The notes beneath the pieces are model-generated. The model saw only the letters and a list, made by a program, of their open reading frames with translations. It did no database searches and had not been told where the DNA came from. Positions 1-11,669 of a stretch of DNA of 64,000 nucleotides are shown here, piece by piece; position 1 is the stretch's first letter; the number at the start of each line of letters is the position of its first letter. The stretch comes from Pseudoneurospora amorphoporcata (lineage: Eukaryota; Ascomycota; Sordariomycetes; Sordariales; Sordariaceae), in NCBI GenBank assembly GCA_033297205.1, contig MU859217.1:21323-85322 (forward strand). The letters run 5' to 3'. The position numbers were made by a program, and so were the translations under genes.

Positions 1-288
1 ATTTACCTCCTCGGCTCCCTCATCAACCACTGCTGCACCCATCGCCAATCCTCCTCGGCGAACGTGACGCGCAAGCGTGTCGAGCGCGGTCCAAATTGCG
101 AGTGGCGTATCGGTGCCTCGGGGCTGGCTCACTTTGTGAAACCCAAACACATTTGCGTGCAGGCCAAGAGGGATATCAAGGAGGGCGAGCAGTTGACGTG
201 GGATTATGGGAAGAGGGAGAAGGGGTTCGTATGTGAATGTGCGACATGCAGGGATACGTTTATGGGGTATTATTGCGGCGTGCTGTGA
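1..288 (+). CDS. SET-domain protein, 3' end only
   Basis: The frame is open from base 1 to a TGA at 286-288, so only the last 95 residues are present. They carry the C-terminal half of a SET methyltransferase fold: an N-H-C-C stretch at the usual NHxC site (residues 9-12 of the fragment), a GEQLTWDYG motif matching the family's GEELTxDYG (cofactor and substrate pocket), and a closing CxC...C group (CECATC) like a post-SET zinc site. SET proteins transfer methyl groups from S-adenosylmethionine to lysines, often on histones. The substrate cannot be told from this fragment, and the start and any introns lie left of the window. The SET assignment is fairly sure; the subfamily is unknown. Confidence 0.8.
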   Translation: MYLLGSLINHCCTHRQSSSANVTRKRVERGPNCEWRIGASGLAHFVKPKHICVQAKRDIKEGEQLTWDYGKREKGFVCECATCRDTFMGYYCGVL

Positions 289-885
289 GGGGCGGCGCGC
301 CGATTGTTTTGGGGGGTGGTTGAGGCGGTGGAGGGTTGGGAGGAGTGTTTGTTGGATTGCGCGCGAGTGTGTTGAAGGTGTTGCGGGCTTGTGTGGTTGA
401 AAGCGTTCGTGTGCTGCGGATGGCTAGGCTTGTTCTGTCTGGCCTGCCTGGGAGGTGAGGGTAGGCCGGATGGCGTACGTAATGGTGTATATATGTGCGT
501 TAGTTGATGGTGAAGTCCTGATATTGATACTAAGAAATGATCAATCAGCGAGATGGTAATAGGCCAAGGCTAGGTCTCATGCTATAAGCGTCATGAGCAG
601 GTTCATATGAGATAGCGTCATACTGGGGCACGACAAACAAGGAGTGTTCTGTTTTCATTGCTCTCTTCATTCAGCAAGTCTAGTCAATGAAACTGCGGAC
701 GAGAGCTATGTGTGTGATCACCTAGAACGTTGCACTCGTCATTACTCGTTTGCACTATCTCGTCAAAACTAAGATAGCCCCTGGCACTTTTGTCCATGCC
801 ATAACCAAATGAGCAAACCCGCGTCCGTTTTCGCCGAACCCATGATTTGAGACTGAATGCAAGTACCACCCATTTCCCAGAGCAT
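289..885. other. Spacer between convergent genes
   Basis: About 600 bases between the 3' ends of the SET gene and RPS15. It should hold both 3' UTRs. I see no gene, RNA gene or repeat here. Confidence 0.5.
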
Positions 886-1918
<1,033 letters not shown>

Positions 1919-2626
1919 CTTTGCGGTAGGTGGTTGGTGATCACGATTTCGCTGTTCGTCGGGGTATCGAAGAGCGAAAATCTGACTGTCGCGATGATGG
2001 CAGTGGATTTAGGATTCCGGCCCTCACAGCAAGCAAAACCTCCAGCCAGTGGCACGGGCAGGTGGGCGGTGCACGGTCTACCCGTAGGACCCACCAGGGA
2101 AAATTCGTAGGGCTCTGTGCCCTCAATAGCCCCGCCCCTGCGCGATTGGTGTGTCCTGTGGCTGGAGCTGCACCTGTGGCTGGGCAACCATGGTTTTGGC
2201 AGTGCATGCATGAGCAAGCCTGTGGCGCATTCCCTCTTTAACCAGCGGCGCGAGCCATCACGGTACACACCACGGTGACGCGGTCGCCGTCGCGACTGGC
2301 GGATGAAGCACCGTCACTTTTCTCATGTTGCTGTGTCATTCCGTACGAGCCAGTCAACGGAATACTGCATCCTTCTCCTTCCAACAAGCCGTCATTTCCT
2401 CACATCCTAGTCAACACCACTGGATCAAAGTTCATTCTCACCCTTGGCCTTATACCCTTTTGAGCATACAGCAGTTCGCTGGTCCCGGATTCCCTTATAT
2501 CCTGTTTTGACAGCGTGGTGTTTGAACTGGCAACTAGCGTCATACGGTATTGTGCTTCTATCCTATCTATCACCTCGGGACATCTAGATCCTGTCGCTAT
2601 CCCTCTCACCCTTAAATCGCTCCTCT
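1919..2626. other. RPS15 upstream region and GH53 3' flank
   Basis: About 700 bases upstream of RPS15 and downstream of the GH53 gene. It contains short open frames on both strands but none with codon structure or similarity that I recognise. It presumably holds the RPS15 promoter. Confidence 0.4.
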
Positions 2627-3739
2627 TCAGATGTTACGGAACACCGACAGGCTGGACAAGGCCTGCCCCGAGTTCGAGAACATGCAGTTATTCGCACACG
2701 ATGAGCCCAAGTTCGCATTGTGAATCCAAGCGGGCTCCCAATAGAACAGTCCATTGCCTTGAGGCACAGAAGCCACCACGTCTGCCACGGCCTTGATCCA
2801 TTGCGACTGTCCGGCGGCCGTGAAGGGGATGTTCTTGGCGTCTGACGGGAACGCATAAGCTGGGTTCGGGCAAGAGGTTGGCCAGTCGGTCTCGGCAACG
2901 ACGAGCTCCTTGCCCCATTTTTTGGCCATGTTTGTCAAGCTTGACTTCAAGGACGTCAGAGTCGCCGACGCCGAGTAGAAAGGGTAGAAAGAGACGCCCA
3001 TCATGTCAAAGTCCGAAGATACCAGAGGTCCTTGCTTCAACACGTTTGTGTACCAGTTGTTCTGGGTGTTCCAGTTCCTGTGGTTATTGACCAGAGTTAG
3101 CGCTATACAGTATCCGGTTGCAAGCTGCAATGGAACCTACCATCCGTTGTCAAGATGGATCATGATCTTGGGCTTGGGGTTCAGCCTCGAGTCCTTGATA
3201 CCGGCAGATGCAGAGTGCAGCAAGCGCGCGATGTTATACCACGAGGAAGTGCCTCCCGTCGGCCAGAGGAGACCACCGGTAATCTCGTTGCCGATGGACA
3301 TGATGGTTGGCTGCACGCCATTATCCTGGAACTGGTTTGAAGCATCGAGTGTGTAGTTGTACAGCTTCCAGGCCAGGTCGTCAATGGCGGTTGGCCATCC
3401 TGAGGGAATCGCTTGGTGCGCCGGGTCCGCCCAAGTGTCGCTGAAGTGGAAGTCGACATAAACTCCAAGCCCAGCGTTCTTCGCCCTCTTGGCCAGGTTG
3501 ATGTTATAGGCCATGTTGTATGTGCCCCCGGAAGGGTTTACCCACACCCGTTGACGGACCGTGTTGACGCCGCTGTCTCGCAGGATCTGCTCGATGGACT
3601 GGGCATCACCGTTCACATTCTTGTAAGAGACGCCGGCCTTCTCTTCCACCACCACAGACGACCAGTCAACACCTTTGTAGGTGAGGGCAGCCGCTGAGGC
3701 TGAAAGGCCGAGGACGGCCGAGAATCCTGAAAGATGCAT
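2627..3739 (-). CDS. Secreted arabinogalactan endo-beta-1,4-galactanase (GH53)
   Basis: Exons 3141-3739 and 2627-3077 join in phase (GGA TG|G AAC TGG) and give 349 aa, typical for family GH53. Residues 1-18 form a signal peptide (hydrophobic, ending SASAAA). The mature enzyme starts near LTYKGVDWSS. The (beta/alpha)8 clan GH-A catalytic glutamates are visible: acid/base E152 in SIGNEIT and nucleophile E262 in VVAETDWP. The family cuts beta-1,4-galactan in type I arabinogalactan of plant pectin, outside the cell. The 63-nt intron has clear GTAGGT and CACAG borders. The C-terminal Cys pair (SCANNC) is usual for fungal members. No defects are seen. Such genes are normally induced by plant cell-wall sugars, but no operator was identified here. 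Confidence 0.95.
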
Positions 3740-4524
3740 GGGTGATGTTTAGCGGTGGAAAACCTAGGTCTTGTTGAGAATAACAACTTGACTGTTTCCT
3801 ACTGGCGCCGGGGTGGACATGTTTTGGATTTTAAGAGGACTGTCATTATCAAGCGGTGATGACATCGCTATACTCTCTAGGCGGTGTTTCACCACCGCCT
3901 GATTGATGGAAATTTGGGTGGCATCGCGGAGGGGCGTACTCTGGCGGGAAATCTGTCCTTTAATATCTCGTTTGATTCTTCAGGATACTGAATTCCCGGA
4001 AGGAGTTCATCATACTTCCCAATATGGCTTGAAACAGCCGAAACATCAATGCTACTACCCCGCAAAATGCTCAGCAAGCTCCTGAGTTGGTCCACTTAGA
4101 GACTACGCTGAGCCGATTCCCGGCATTTGGATCCGAAGCTCTGTTTCCTGGTTCATGTCCTTCACTTGCTGGTTCCTCTACCCGGTTACGAAAACATCGC
4201 CTCGATTGGAGGAATCACTACTCGTCTGGGCCGTATTAAGTACGCTTGGCCCAATATTCAGACTACATCAAGACCGGGCTCTATCTGTTCCGGGCTCAAA
4301 TCAATCACCATAAAGCTCGCAACTGCACCGGCATCTACTATCTAGTATCATAGATGCAGTCAAAGCCTTCAAGTTAAGCAACGTAATAAGACGTTACGAT
4401 CTTATAATGGAGAAAATGCCAAAAGAGTGAGTGACTGACAGATGCTTTCATGTTCAATCAGCTTCAGTAACGAATCCTGCTAATGTGGTCGTGCTAGGTC
4501 ATGAAGTTGCGCGTTGTTGGCAGT
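3740..4524. other. Upstream region of the GH53 gene
   Basis: Nearly 800 bases without a supportable gene. It carries the promoter of the GH53 gene (which reads leftward) and the 3' flank of the broken dehydrogenase. Short open frames here lack conserved features. Confidence 0.4.
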
Positions 4525-5978
4525 TCAAATGATAGTCTCGGCCTTTGTGGGATCAGCCTTCGGAACGAAGAGATCCGGAAATAGCTCATGAGCCGACTTT
4601 TCATCAACCCTCCACTCAAGCTTTTCGCCCGATTGTGCTCTATCCCTAAGGATCTTGAGGGCATTGGTAGCACGCTCAAGCAACGTGGCGCCTTCAACAG
4701 TACTCTGCTTGTTCGGTTTGACCACTCCCTGTTCCAATAAAGCCGGGACAATGTCCGGCTGGGCGTGATTCTTCATGAACTCGCTCTGCCATCCAGGTCA
4801 GCTTAAATCCTTGAGTATACTGATAGGGGCTCTTCTATGGAGAAAAACTTATATGCGTATAATGATGCGTTCTCACTCCCCTCAAAACAACACCCTCCTT
4901 CTATTCTCCCTCCAGAACCTTGTTAGCATCCATCTCATACTCTGGCGGTTTATTATTAGTAGTATGCTTGTTGATGACAGACAACATGACAGCCACTTTC
5001 GTTCCCTTCTCTGCTAGCCTAGTTGGTGGTCTTAGCGAACCCTCCAAGGACCCGATATAATCGAGTACCAACGGGATTGTTGCATTATTATCTGATGATG
5101 ACGACGACGACGCAGCGGCGGTAGCCACATGGCTCCGAATTAAATCCGTTACGTCCCCCTGGCTATAATCAAAATACGCCGCCGCCCCTAGCGTCAGCAG
5201 CTCCTGGTGATGTCTCTTGCTCGCGACAGCAATTATATTCTAATACCCCCAGCTCTTCAACACTTGTAAGGCGTATTGGCCTACACTGCTTGCCGCGCCC
5301 CAGACTAGGATCCACTGCTTTTTGTCCTTCTTCCTTATTCCCTTTCGAGGTATTCTCCTTTGCGTCAGGAGAGGAAGGAGAATCAACAGGCCACCGCGGC
5401 ATCTCCAACTCCAAATCCTTAGTCAACGTATGCAAAACCGTCACCAAATTCGTCGACACCGTCACAGCCTCGTGCATCCTCGTCCCCTCAGGCAATTTAC
5501 TCATCTCATCAGGTAAGACGGCGCCGTGATGAACGTCATGGAACCCGTGCTCGCGCGGCTCCCGCCAGGCCATGCTGAAGACTTGGTCGCCGACACTCAG
5601 CTTGTTGTGAGCAGCGGCGACGCTGGCATCGGAAGGGGCTGGGCCGAGGGCAATGACGGTGCCCCCGAAGCTGGAGCCGCCCACGTGTGGGGGGTCAATG
5701 AGAAGACCGCCATCGGCGTGGTGTAGGTCGAGAGGTGTGGAGGTGGTCCATTCCACATGTACGAGGGCTTCGCCGGGCCCGGGGGCTTCGGTTGGCCGGT
5801 AGAGGATGGAGAGAGGGGCGCGGGGGGCGGTGATGACCACGGCCGGGTGAGTGGGTGGGATGCCGGCCGGCAGGGACGCGGTGGTAGTTGCCGTGGTTTT
5901 TGCTGAGTTTGAGTTTAAGCTGGAGGAAGTTCTTTGTTGTTTGGGACAACGAACAATGGTGGTTGTTATGTCGGTCAT
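4525..5978 (-). pseudogene. Broken medium-chain dehydrogenase/reductase (quinone oxidoreductase-like)
   Basis: A zinc-less medium-chain dehydrogenase of the fungal enoyl/quinone-reductase type, read leftward from ATG 5978 (MTDITTT). The GroES-like half is intact (SSFGGTVIALG, VGDQVFSMAW). Then a run of five A (5319-5323 on the plus strand as T) shifts the frame. Removing one A restores KQWILVWGAASSVGQYALQVL, the nucleotide-binding motif. Next come an in-frame TAG at 5240-5242 (after KSWGY), a TAG at 4901-4903 (after VLEGE), a second one-base shift near 4845-4852, and finally an intact tail (EFMKNHAQPDIVPALLEQG, then LERATNALKILRDRAQSG) ending at 4525. A possible 35-nt intron lies at 4786-4820. 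Both TAGs can be explained as CpA-to-TpA (CAG or TGG to TAG), as RIP produces. The frameshifts could be sequencing errors; the two stops make that unlikely for the gene as a whole. Confidence 0.85.
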
Positions 5979-8227
5979 TTGTGAGCGGTTAACTGATGAA
6001 TGAAGAGGATGGTCCAGAGCAATGAGACTTGACAAGCATTGATAACGTATATTTCTGAACTGTACGTTCAAACCACACTTCAACCCCTCTCATATTAGGA
6101 ATTTCAGATGGCGTGATCATATTGTTCATGGCCCAGCTTCGATATACAATTTCTAAGCACATGGTCCTGGCACTCATATGTCATTGGCTGTTCGAAGGGG
6201 ATTCGCTTAGAAATATAGAATGACAGGAACTAAAAGCGGTAATCCCGACGAAGCACATGGAACGAGTTCTGTTCTGTATACATGTTCTTGGTTCAACCCC
6301 TCGTCGTTTGACCGGTTGTAAAGGCTGTGTAACAACATCGATGGTTCGTCCATTTGTGGTTTGAGCGCCGACCCGTTTAGACGGGCGTCTTTCGCGTGTA
6401 AATAGTCGCATCTCCAAAGTTGAAGGTTTCTGAAGTTGACGGTCTCAAAGTCGAGTGTCTCAATCCATGAGAAGTAAAATCAAATCATGATATTCTCGCG
6501 CAATGCAGCTACGTTGCTTTCAGGCCCGGTGTATGCAAGGAACTTCACTTGAGGTTTCCGAACATTGGTCTGTGTGATTAGTAAAGCATGCTTTCAAGGC
6601 CTCTTAGTAAAATTGGAAGGAAGAAACAGTCGAAAAGATTCTAGCGGTTGGTTTAGTGTTGCAGTGTTATCGAGTTTATACATATGAACGGCTTGGTTTT
6701 CAAGGTGAACTGCAGTCAGCCGTACGATGCCCAATGACGTATCACCAAAAACAGCGGAGATTTGTTGCGTTTCTGGGGATTGGCCATGTTTGCTGTCTCG
6801 GTCTTTGCGATAATGAGGCCGATATCTTTGACATACCGCAGCTTCGCCCAGGAGGTTCTATGAGGAGTCCAATTGCAAATACGGCGTGATATGAATGGAT
6901 GCCTCGTGATATGTACATATGAGGAATCGAAGCTTTGGGGACATGACCTATCGAAGGATGCCCCTTTTTTCGTTGCCCGCTATGGCCAAGCTTTCAAGCT
7001 TTTGACAGGATAGAAGCTCAGAACAAAGCTTCCTGTCCGATTCTCTCATGATCTAGAGATTGAACAAATGTGTGATACAGAACCGTGGAGTTTGGAATAC
7101 GCGCCCGAAGTGAACAGGGAAAGAGATCAAGATGTTCAGGGCTTTTTCCTGAAAATAAACCATCCCCAGGTCGCCAATCCCAGTCTGTCATACTTTCCCC
7201 TGCAGCGGAACGATAGTGTGCATGATCGGCACGCGGGGAACATTTCAGCACAGTTGTCCCATACTGTCCCCTCCCTCTATGAATTGTCTCTCTCTTAAGG
7301 TACCTTAGCTGTCCTGCCATGTCAGCACGTCAGCACCTGCCGTTGATTTCAACGTCTTTGAACCGCCCTTTTGTCTCTTCTACGGTCTCGCCATGGCAGT
7401 GAAACTCTTCATTTTCCACTTTTTCATGCTCGATTTGACCTTGAATGGTGTTTGATCTCGAACTGGACGAGTACCAATGCCTCGGCAAGGACTGACTCCC
7501 AAGTCGAGCAGAAAGGTTGATCAGAAGACCACTTGCGCACTGTGAAAAAGAGGGTCACCAAAATGCAGGGCGATTCCCTAGCTCCTTTGGCGGCCGGTGG
7601 GTTACGGGCTCGTGACGGGCTGGACGGGGCCTGATGGGGGAATTACAGCGGGAACTCCTCCAAAAGTTCCCAATTTCCAAGTCGCGCTACCAGAGCGTAC
7701 CAGGTACAACTGCGAGGTCCCCGTCGGTCGCCATCTCCGTCTCCGTCGCCGTTCAAACTTCCACTTTTCTCCAGTCTCTCTCCTCCTTTTACTCTCCGCT
7801 CCTCCCCGCGGTGTCGCTGTGCCTGGAAACCGAACACCTATCGAAGCTCCTTGCCGACGACATTCTCTCGTCCCCAGCTTCGATCCAGTTCTTTCGGTCC
7901 CGCCGTCCCATACCACGAACGCGCCGCGACTTCTTCCAGTTATCCCCTCATTCATATACTGTATTTGTCGTCGACGGCAAGCACAACAGCTCATCTGTCC
8001 TTCGGAAACATAGGCACACAGCATACATAAGCTGCGGCGCGACCTCTCCTGACCCCGCGAAGAATGTCATATCTCTGCGCTTTTCTCCATCGTTGAATCA
8101 ACATTTACGCTATCGTCACCACACCTTGAACTGGACGTCATTCCTTACTTCGGTGGATCAGTCCCGTTCAAAAGCCTTTGCTAGACCATCCTTAATCCCC
8201 CGGTTATAGCATTTATATCCGCCCATC
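5979..8227. other. Long divergent spacer, no gene seen
   Basis: About 2.2 kb between the dehydrogenase relic and the glutaredoxin gene, which point away from each other. The right part (about 7630-8227) is CT-rich and pyrimidine-tracted, as expected for the promoter and 5' UTR of the glutaredoxin gene. Open frames up to 190 codons there are low-complexity and I treat them as chance. Nothing recognisable at 5979-7600. Confidence 0.4.
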
Positions 8228-9065
8228 ATGCCTTCCCAACGACGCATGAGGGCACTGCTCTACATCGCCCTAGCCGGCTTCATTACGTTGCTCTTCTTTA
8301 CCTCACGTGCCCGCCATGCGCAAGAGCTTGATCCCCGTTCGATACAAGATTTCTACGGAAAGACGAAAGATGCAATGGAAGGGACAAGGATAGGCGGCGG
8401 CAGTACGAGAGGACAAGCTGTGGTTGGAACCCAGAAGATGGAGATTGACGAGGACGATGCGATCGTGGCCAAGGCTATGCAGGAGCGTCTCAGGAAAGCA
8501 GAGCAGATGGCAAAGAACAATGCCAATGCAAAGGCCCCCAACAAGCCCGACGACCCGGAAGATATCGTTGGCGTTGGCAGCTCGGCCCACGGACAGAACC
8601 ATCTTGGCAACGGAGAGGAGTCCAACGAGACTGAGGAGCACCACGCGGTCCTGGAGGAACTTAGGAGCATTCTCAAGAAGTCACCAAGTAAGTCAAGGCG
8701 TTACGCTGTTACGACCATTGTACAATTCCATTGTCCAAAATAGCGCTAACCACATGTTGCTATCAGTCATCATTTTCTCCAAAAGCTATTGCCCGTACTC
8801 GAAGAAAGCGAAGAATCTTTTGCTGGGTGAATACCAAATCGACCCTGCGCCCTACGTCGTCGAATTGGACCAACACCCATTGGGCCCCGGAATCCAGGCT
8901 GAGCTCGGCGAGAGGACAGGAAGAAGGACAGTTCCCAACATTCTTGTCGGCGGGATTAGCATAGGAGGCTCCGACGACATCGCCAAGCTTGACGAGGAAA
9001 GAACGCTGATCGAGAAGATCATGTCACTGGCGGGGAAGCGACTCACAGTGACAAAGCACTCCTAA
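8228..9065 (+). CDS. Membrane-anchored glutaredoxin (CPYS active site)
   Basis: Exons 8228-8687 and 8767-9065 (phase-1 junction, branch site CTAAC) give 252 aa. Residues 8-25 form a single membrane anchor right after a short basic N-terminus (PSQRRMRA), a type II signal anchor. Residues about 35-145 are a polar, charged stalk. The C-terminal 100 residues are a glutaredoxin domain: active site C162-P-Y-S165, the TVP cis-proline loop (RTVPNILVGG) and GGSDDIAKL for glutathione binding. The layout matches yeast Grx6/Grx7, monothiol glutaredoxins of the secretory pathway that reduce glutathione mixed disulfides. The Ser in place of the second Cys supports the monothiol type. Lumenal orientation is inferred from the anchor. 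Confidence 0.93.
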
Positions 9066-9937
9066 TCGGCTTAGGAGATTGTGGCGCCATAACGAACGGC
9101 CTTTTCACCTGAGAACATGTATCGATAGTGGGAAGAACGGAATAAGACGCATTTTACCGCATTACATGGCGTTGGTGGTTGTTTAAGACCCATGAGTTGC
9201 CGCCAAATACAGTCACGGGGTGGCTCTGAATATAACATTTCTCCGTGCGACGCCTGTAATAGGAGCGTCAATGCTTGCAAGATCGCAAAGCGTGGTGTAC
9301 TTGGCGTCCACCTACTTACCTGCCTTGGCCACACGGTGAGATGGGCTCGATATTCAGTGGGTGCGTGAGGATGGCTAATTGTGGCTCATGCGTACAGATG
9401 TCCAGGTTTACAAGCGGGAGATTGGATGGAGCGGTAGAATCGCGAGAACCTGTGGTGGTTTTGCAGGTTTGGGCGCGTGAATGGAAGAACAGAAGGGAAC
9501 AGAACAAAGGACATTCAACCATACATCAATCTCTCGCCCTAGTACATCGCTAAAGCCATGGTGTGCTAGTCACCCAAACCTGTCCAGGCAGTCCGAGCAT
9601 GACACCATCACTTTCCGTCCTGAAGATGTCGACATGTTTGACATTCACCACTCCACAAAAAAGGGTTCCACCAGCAACCTTGATGGCCAGCCTTCTATCC
9701 ATAGGGGTGCATTGGAAGGAAGATTCGCGCAATGATGTGCCAAACTTTGTATTTGCCATCCTATTGTCGCTCAGTCAGAGGAGAAGGGATGCATGGAGTG
9801 ATGGGGTAGGGTTCACATTGGGTAGACGAGTTCACTTATCGTGGTTCATATCTAGGCCCAATTCTCGACTTCCGCGTTGTTCCCCTCAAAAGGCGGAATT
9901 CCAGGTCGTTCCGCCCAGTTTCTAGGCTGTGCCTGCC

Positions 9938-10244
9938 GACGAATGAGGACCTTAACGGCCACTGCCAGTCATGCTAAGTTTCCCTCACTCAAACACCTTG
10001 TCGATTTCTTGGCATGGTGCGCGTTGCACACACACGCTTCATTTGACATTTTGGACCTTCGAAACGAAACGAACTAGACATTATCGGCTTGCATCCCTAC
10101 TAAATGAGGAGATACGAGAAAACTGATTATTGATTTGAAATCAGTGTAATTGAAACTACTAGTATATGCCAAGAAAACGACAAGGTGTTTGAGTGAGGGA
10201 AACTTAGTATGACTGGCAGTGGCCGTCAAGGTCCCCAATTCGTC
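9938..10244. repeat. Imperfect inverted repeat, arms about 78 bp
   Basis: Left arm 9938-10015 and right arm 10166-10244 are reverse complements over almost their whole length, for example GGCCACTGCCAGTCAT in the left arm against ATGACTGGCAGTGGCC in the right arm (one base differs). The spacer is about 150 bases. At least two differences are transitions (A/G). The arms could form a long hairpin in RNA or DNA. It is not flanked by an obvious target duplication, so I do not call it a transposon. The right arm covers the 3' end of a small minus-strand open frame. Confidence 0.8.
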
Positions 10245-10464
10245 TCATGTACCAATCGTCATGGACAACCTTAAATTGCACCCCTGCAACTACTTCACCT
10301 CTCTCCTTCACCTCCGCCAGTTCTTTCCCCGACTTCAGGTTCTTGCTCCTCTTCACAGTATCTATATAATCACCAGGGGATAAACCTTGACGGCTCAACA
10401 TGATCGCCTCGTAGCTTTTCACGACACATTCTCTTGGATACAACTGCACTTCACCACCATTCAC
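10204..10464 (-). CDS. Possible small hypothetical protein
   Basis: An 86-codon minus-strand frame with an ordinary, non-repetitive composition (YPRECVVKSYEAIML near the start, VHDDWYMRRIGDLDG near the end). I recognise no family. It overlaps the probable 5' UTR of the F-box-like gene head to head, and its 3' end lies inside the right arm of the inverted repeat. The left arm would then be a copy of this gene's tail. It could equally be a gene fragment or chance. Confidence 0.25.
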   Translation of the reverse strand: MNGGEVQLYPRECVVKSYEAIMLSRQGLSPGDYIDTVKRSKNLKSGKELAEVKERGEVVAGVQFKVVHDDWYMRRIGDLDGHCQSY

Positions 10465-10673
10465 TTTGGATATCTTGGAACCTTGGTGTCTCCAGCGCCT
10501 TATTTTATTCCATTACTCCCTCCCTATTTATTCCCTCTCCTGGTCCTCTACTGGCATCGATTTTATTTCTTCCTTCAGCAACCACCGGTTCTCCAGGAAT
10601 TGCCAAATCTAGAGCAGCCTCGAACTTACCCATAACTTTCCCAACTACGTCGAAAGGATATCAACTCGACACG

Positions 10674-11669
10674 ATGCCGGCCTTGAACGACGACGTTCTC
10701 CTCCGCATTGCGAGTTTCTGCGACATCGACACCATCGTCGCCTTGATGTGCACCAGCAAGGAGGTCAACAAGCTTGTGACTCGGCACGAAAAGTCCATCG
10801 TCAGGGACGCCGTTGAGTTATACACCGGCGGAGACTCCTCTCTCTTCCCCTCCTCAGGCGCCATCAACTCCTCGCACAACGTTGAGCGCGAATATCTCTA
10901 TCCCAAGACATACGATATCCTCAACGAGCTCAAAACCCGCACCACCCGCACGGAAACTCTTCTGAGCCCTGGCCAGCCCCTGGGAAGAAAGGTCGATTCC
11001 ATCTTTTCGACTCATGGAGCATTCCTCGATCTGCCTCAAATCGAGCGCGATCTGTTGATGGCTCGGCTCAAAGAGACCTGCAAGCTGGTCGACAGGTTGG
11101 GAGACTGTGCGGCAGACGTTATGTCGATGTGGATGCAGCCCGCCACCAACGGCAACTCCAACCAGGAGCTTGACGCCGACGAGGCCATGCTTAAGATTCA
11201 CGATCTCCAGCTGGCGTACATTCGCTCCCTGTCACCCCTCGACTTGGCCTATCTTTTCCATCTCCTCACCTGGGCTGGCCAAGCCTATGCCGCCTCAAAC
11301 CCCGCCCTGATGGCCGATGTTGATTGCTGGGAACGTCTCCTGGCTTTCAAGGAAGCTATCCTCCGCCAAGGCACAATCATGCTCTGGGCTGTCTTCGAGC
11401 CCCCGAAGATCAAGAAAAACGCCAACTGCACTGAAGATACTACTCGCCGCAAGCCCACGACCGAGCTTGCCCGCTTCGCAGAGACCTGCATCCGTCACAT
11501 CATGGAGGAGATTCGCATCTACCAATCCACGGAGCCAAGTCAGAATCGCCTACCGCCCAGCCTACACATGACAATGGTTAAGAGTTTTGTCGAGAAGACC
11601 GGACGTCCGAGCACTCGGCATGCCATGGAGATGGAGCGCCTCATTCTGAACCATATCCGGGTCGACTAG
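10674..11669 (+). CDS. F-box-like protein, function unknown
   Basis: Single-exon frame of 331 aa from ATG 10674. An upstream ATG in the same frame (10434) would add 80 residues of Ser/Pro/Leu text that looks like translated leader, so I chose the inner start. Residues 3-40 (LNDDVLLRIASFCDIDTIV, then LMCTSKEVNKLV) resemble an F-box, the Skp1-binding motif of SCF ubiquitin ligases. The rest is mostly predicted helical (LKETCKLVDRLGDCAADVM, LDLAYLFHLLTWAGQAY) with no substrate repeat that I recognise. A role as a substrate receptor is inference from the F-box alone. Confidence 0.75.
   Translation: MPALNDDVLLRIASFCDIDTIVALMCTSKEVNKLVTRHEKSIVRDAVELYTGGDSSLFPSSGAINSSHNVEREYLYPKTYDILNELKTRTTRTETLLSPGQPLGRKVDSIFSTHGAFLDLPQIERDLLMARLKETCKLVDRLGDCAADVMSMWMQPATNGNSNQELDADEAMLKIHDLQLAYIRSLSPLDLAYLFHLLTWAGQAYAASNPALMADVDCWERLLAFKEAILRQGTIMLWAVFEPPKIKKNANCTEDTTRRKPTTELARFAETCIRHIMEEIRIYQSTEPSQNRLPPSLHMTMVKSFVEKTGRPSTRHAMEMERLILNHIRVD

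Larger units (their letters stand above)
9066..10673. other. Spacer with an inverted repeat
   Basis: 1.6 kb between the glutaredoxin gene and the F-box-like gene, both on the plus strand. Its one clear structure is the 78-bp inverted repeat at 9938-10244. The part from about 10380 is pyrimidine-rich and likely the 5' UTR of the next gene. Confidence 0.45.

Noticed and set aside
7634..8209. Plus-strand frame of 191 codons before the glutaredoxin gene
   Set aside because: Pyrimidine-rich leader text (Ser/Leu/Pro/Arg) overlapping other frames; it reads as 5' UTR.
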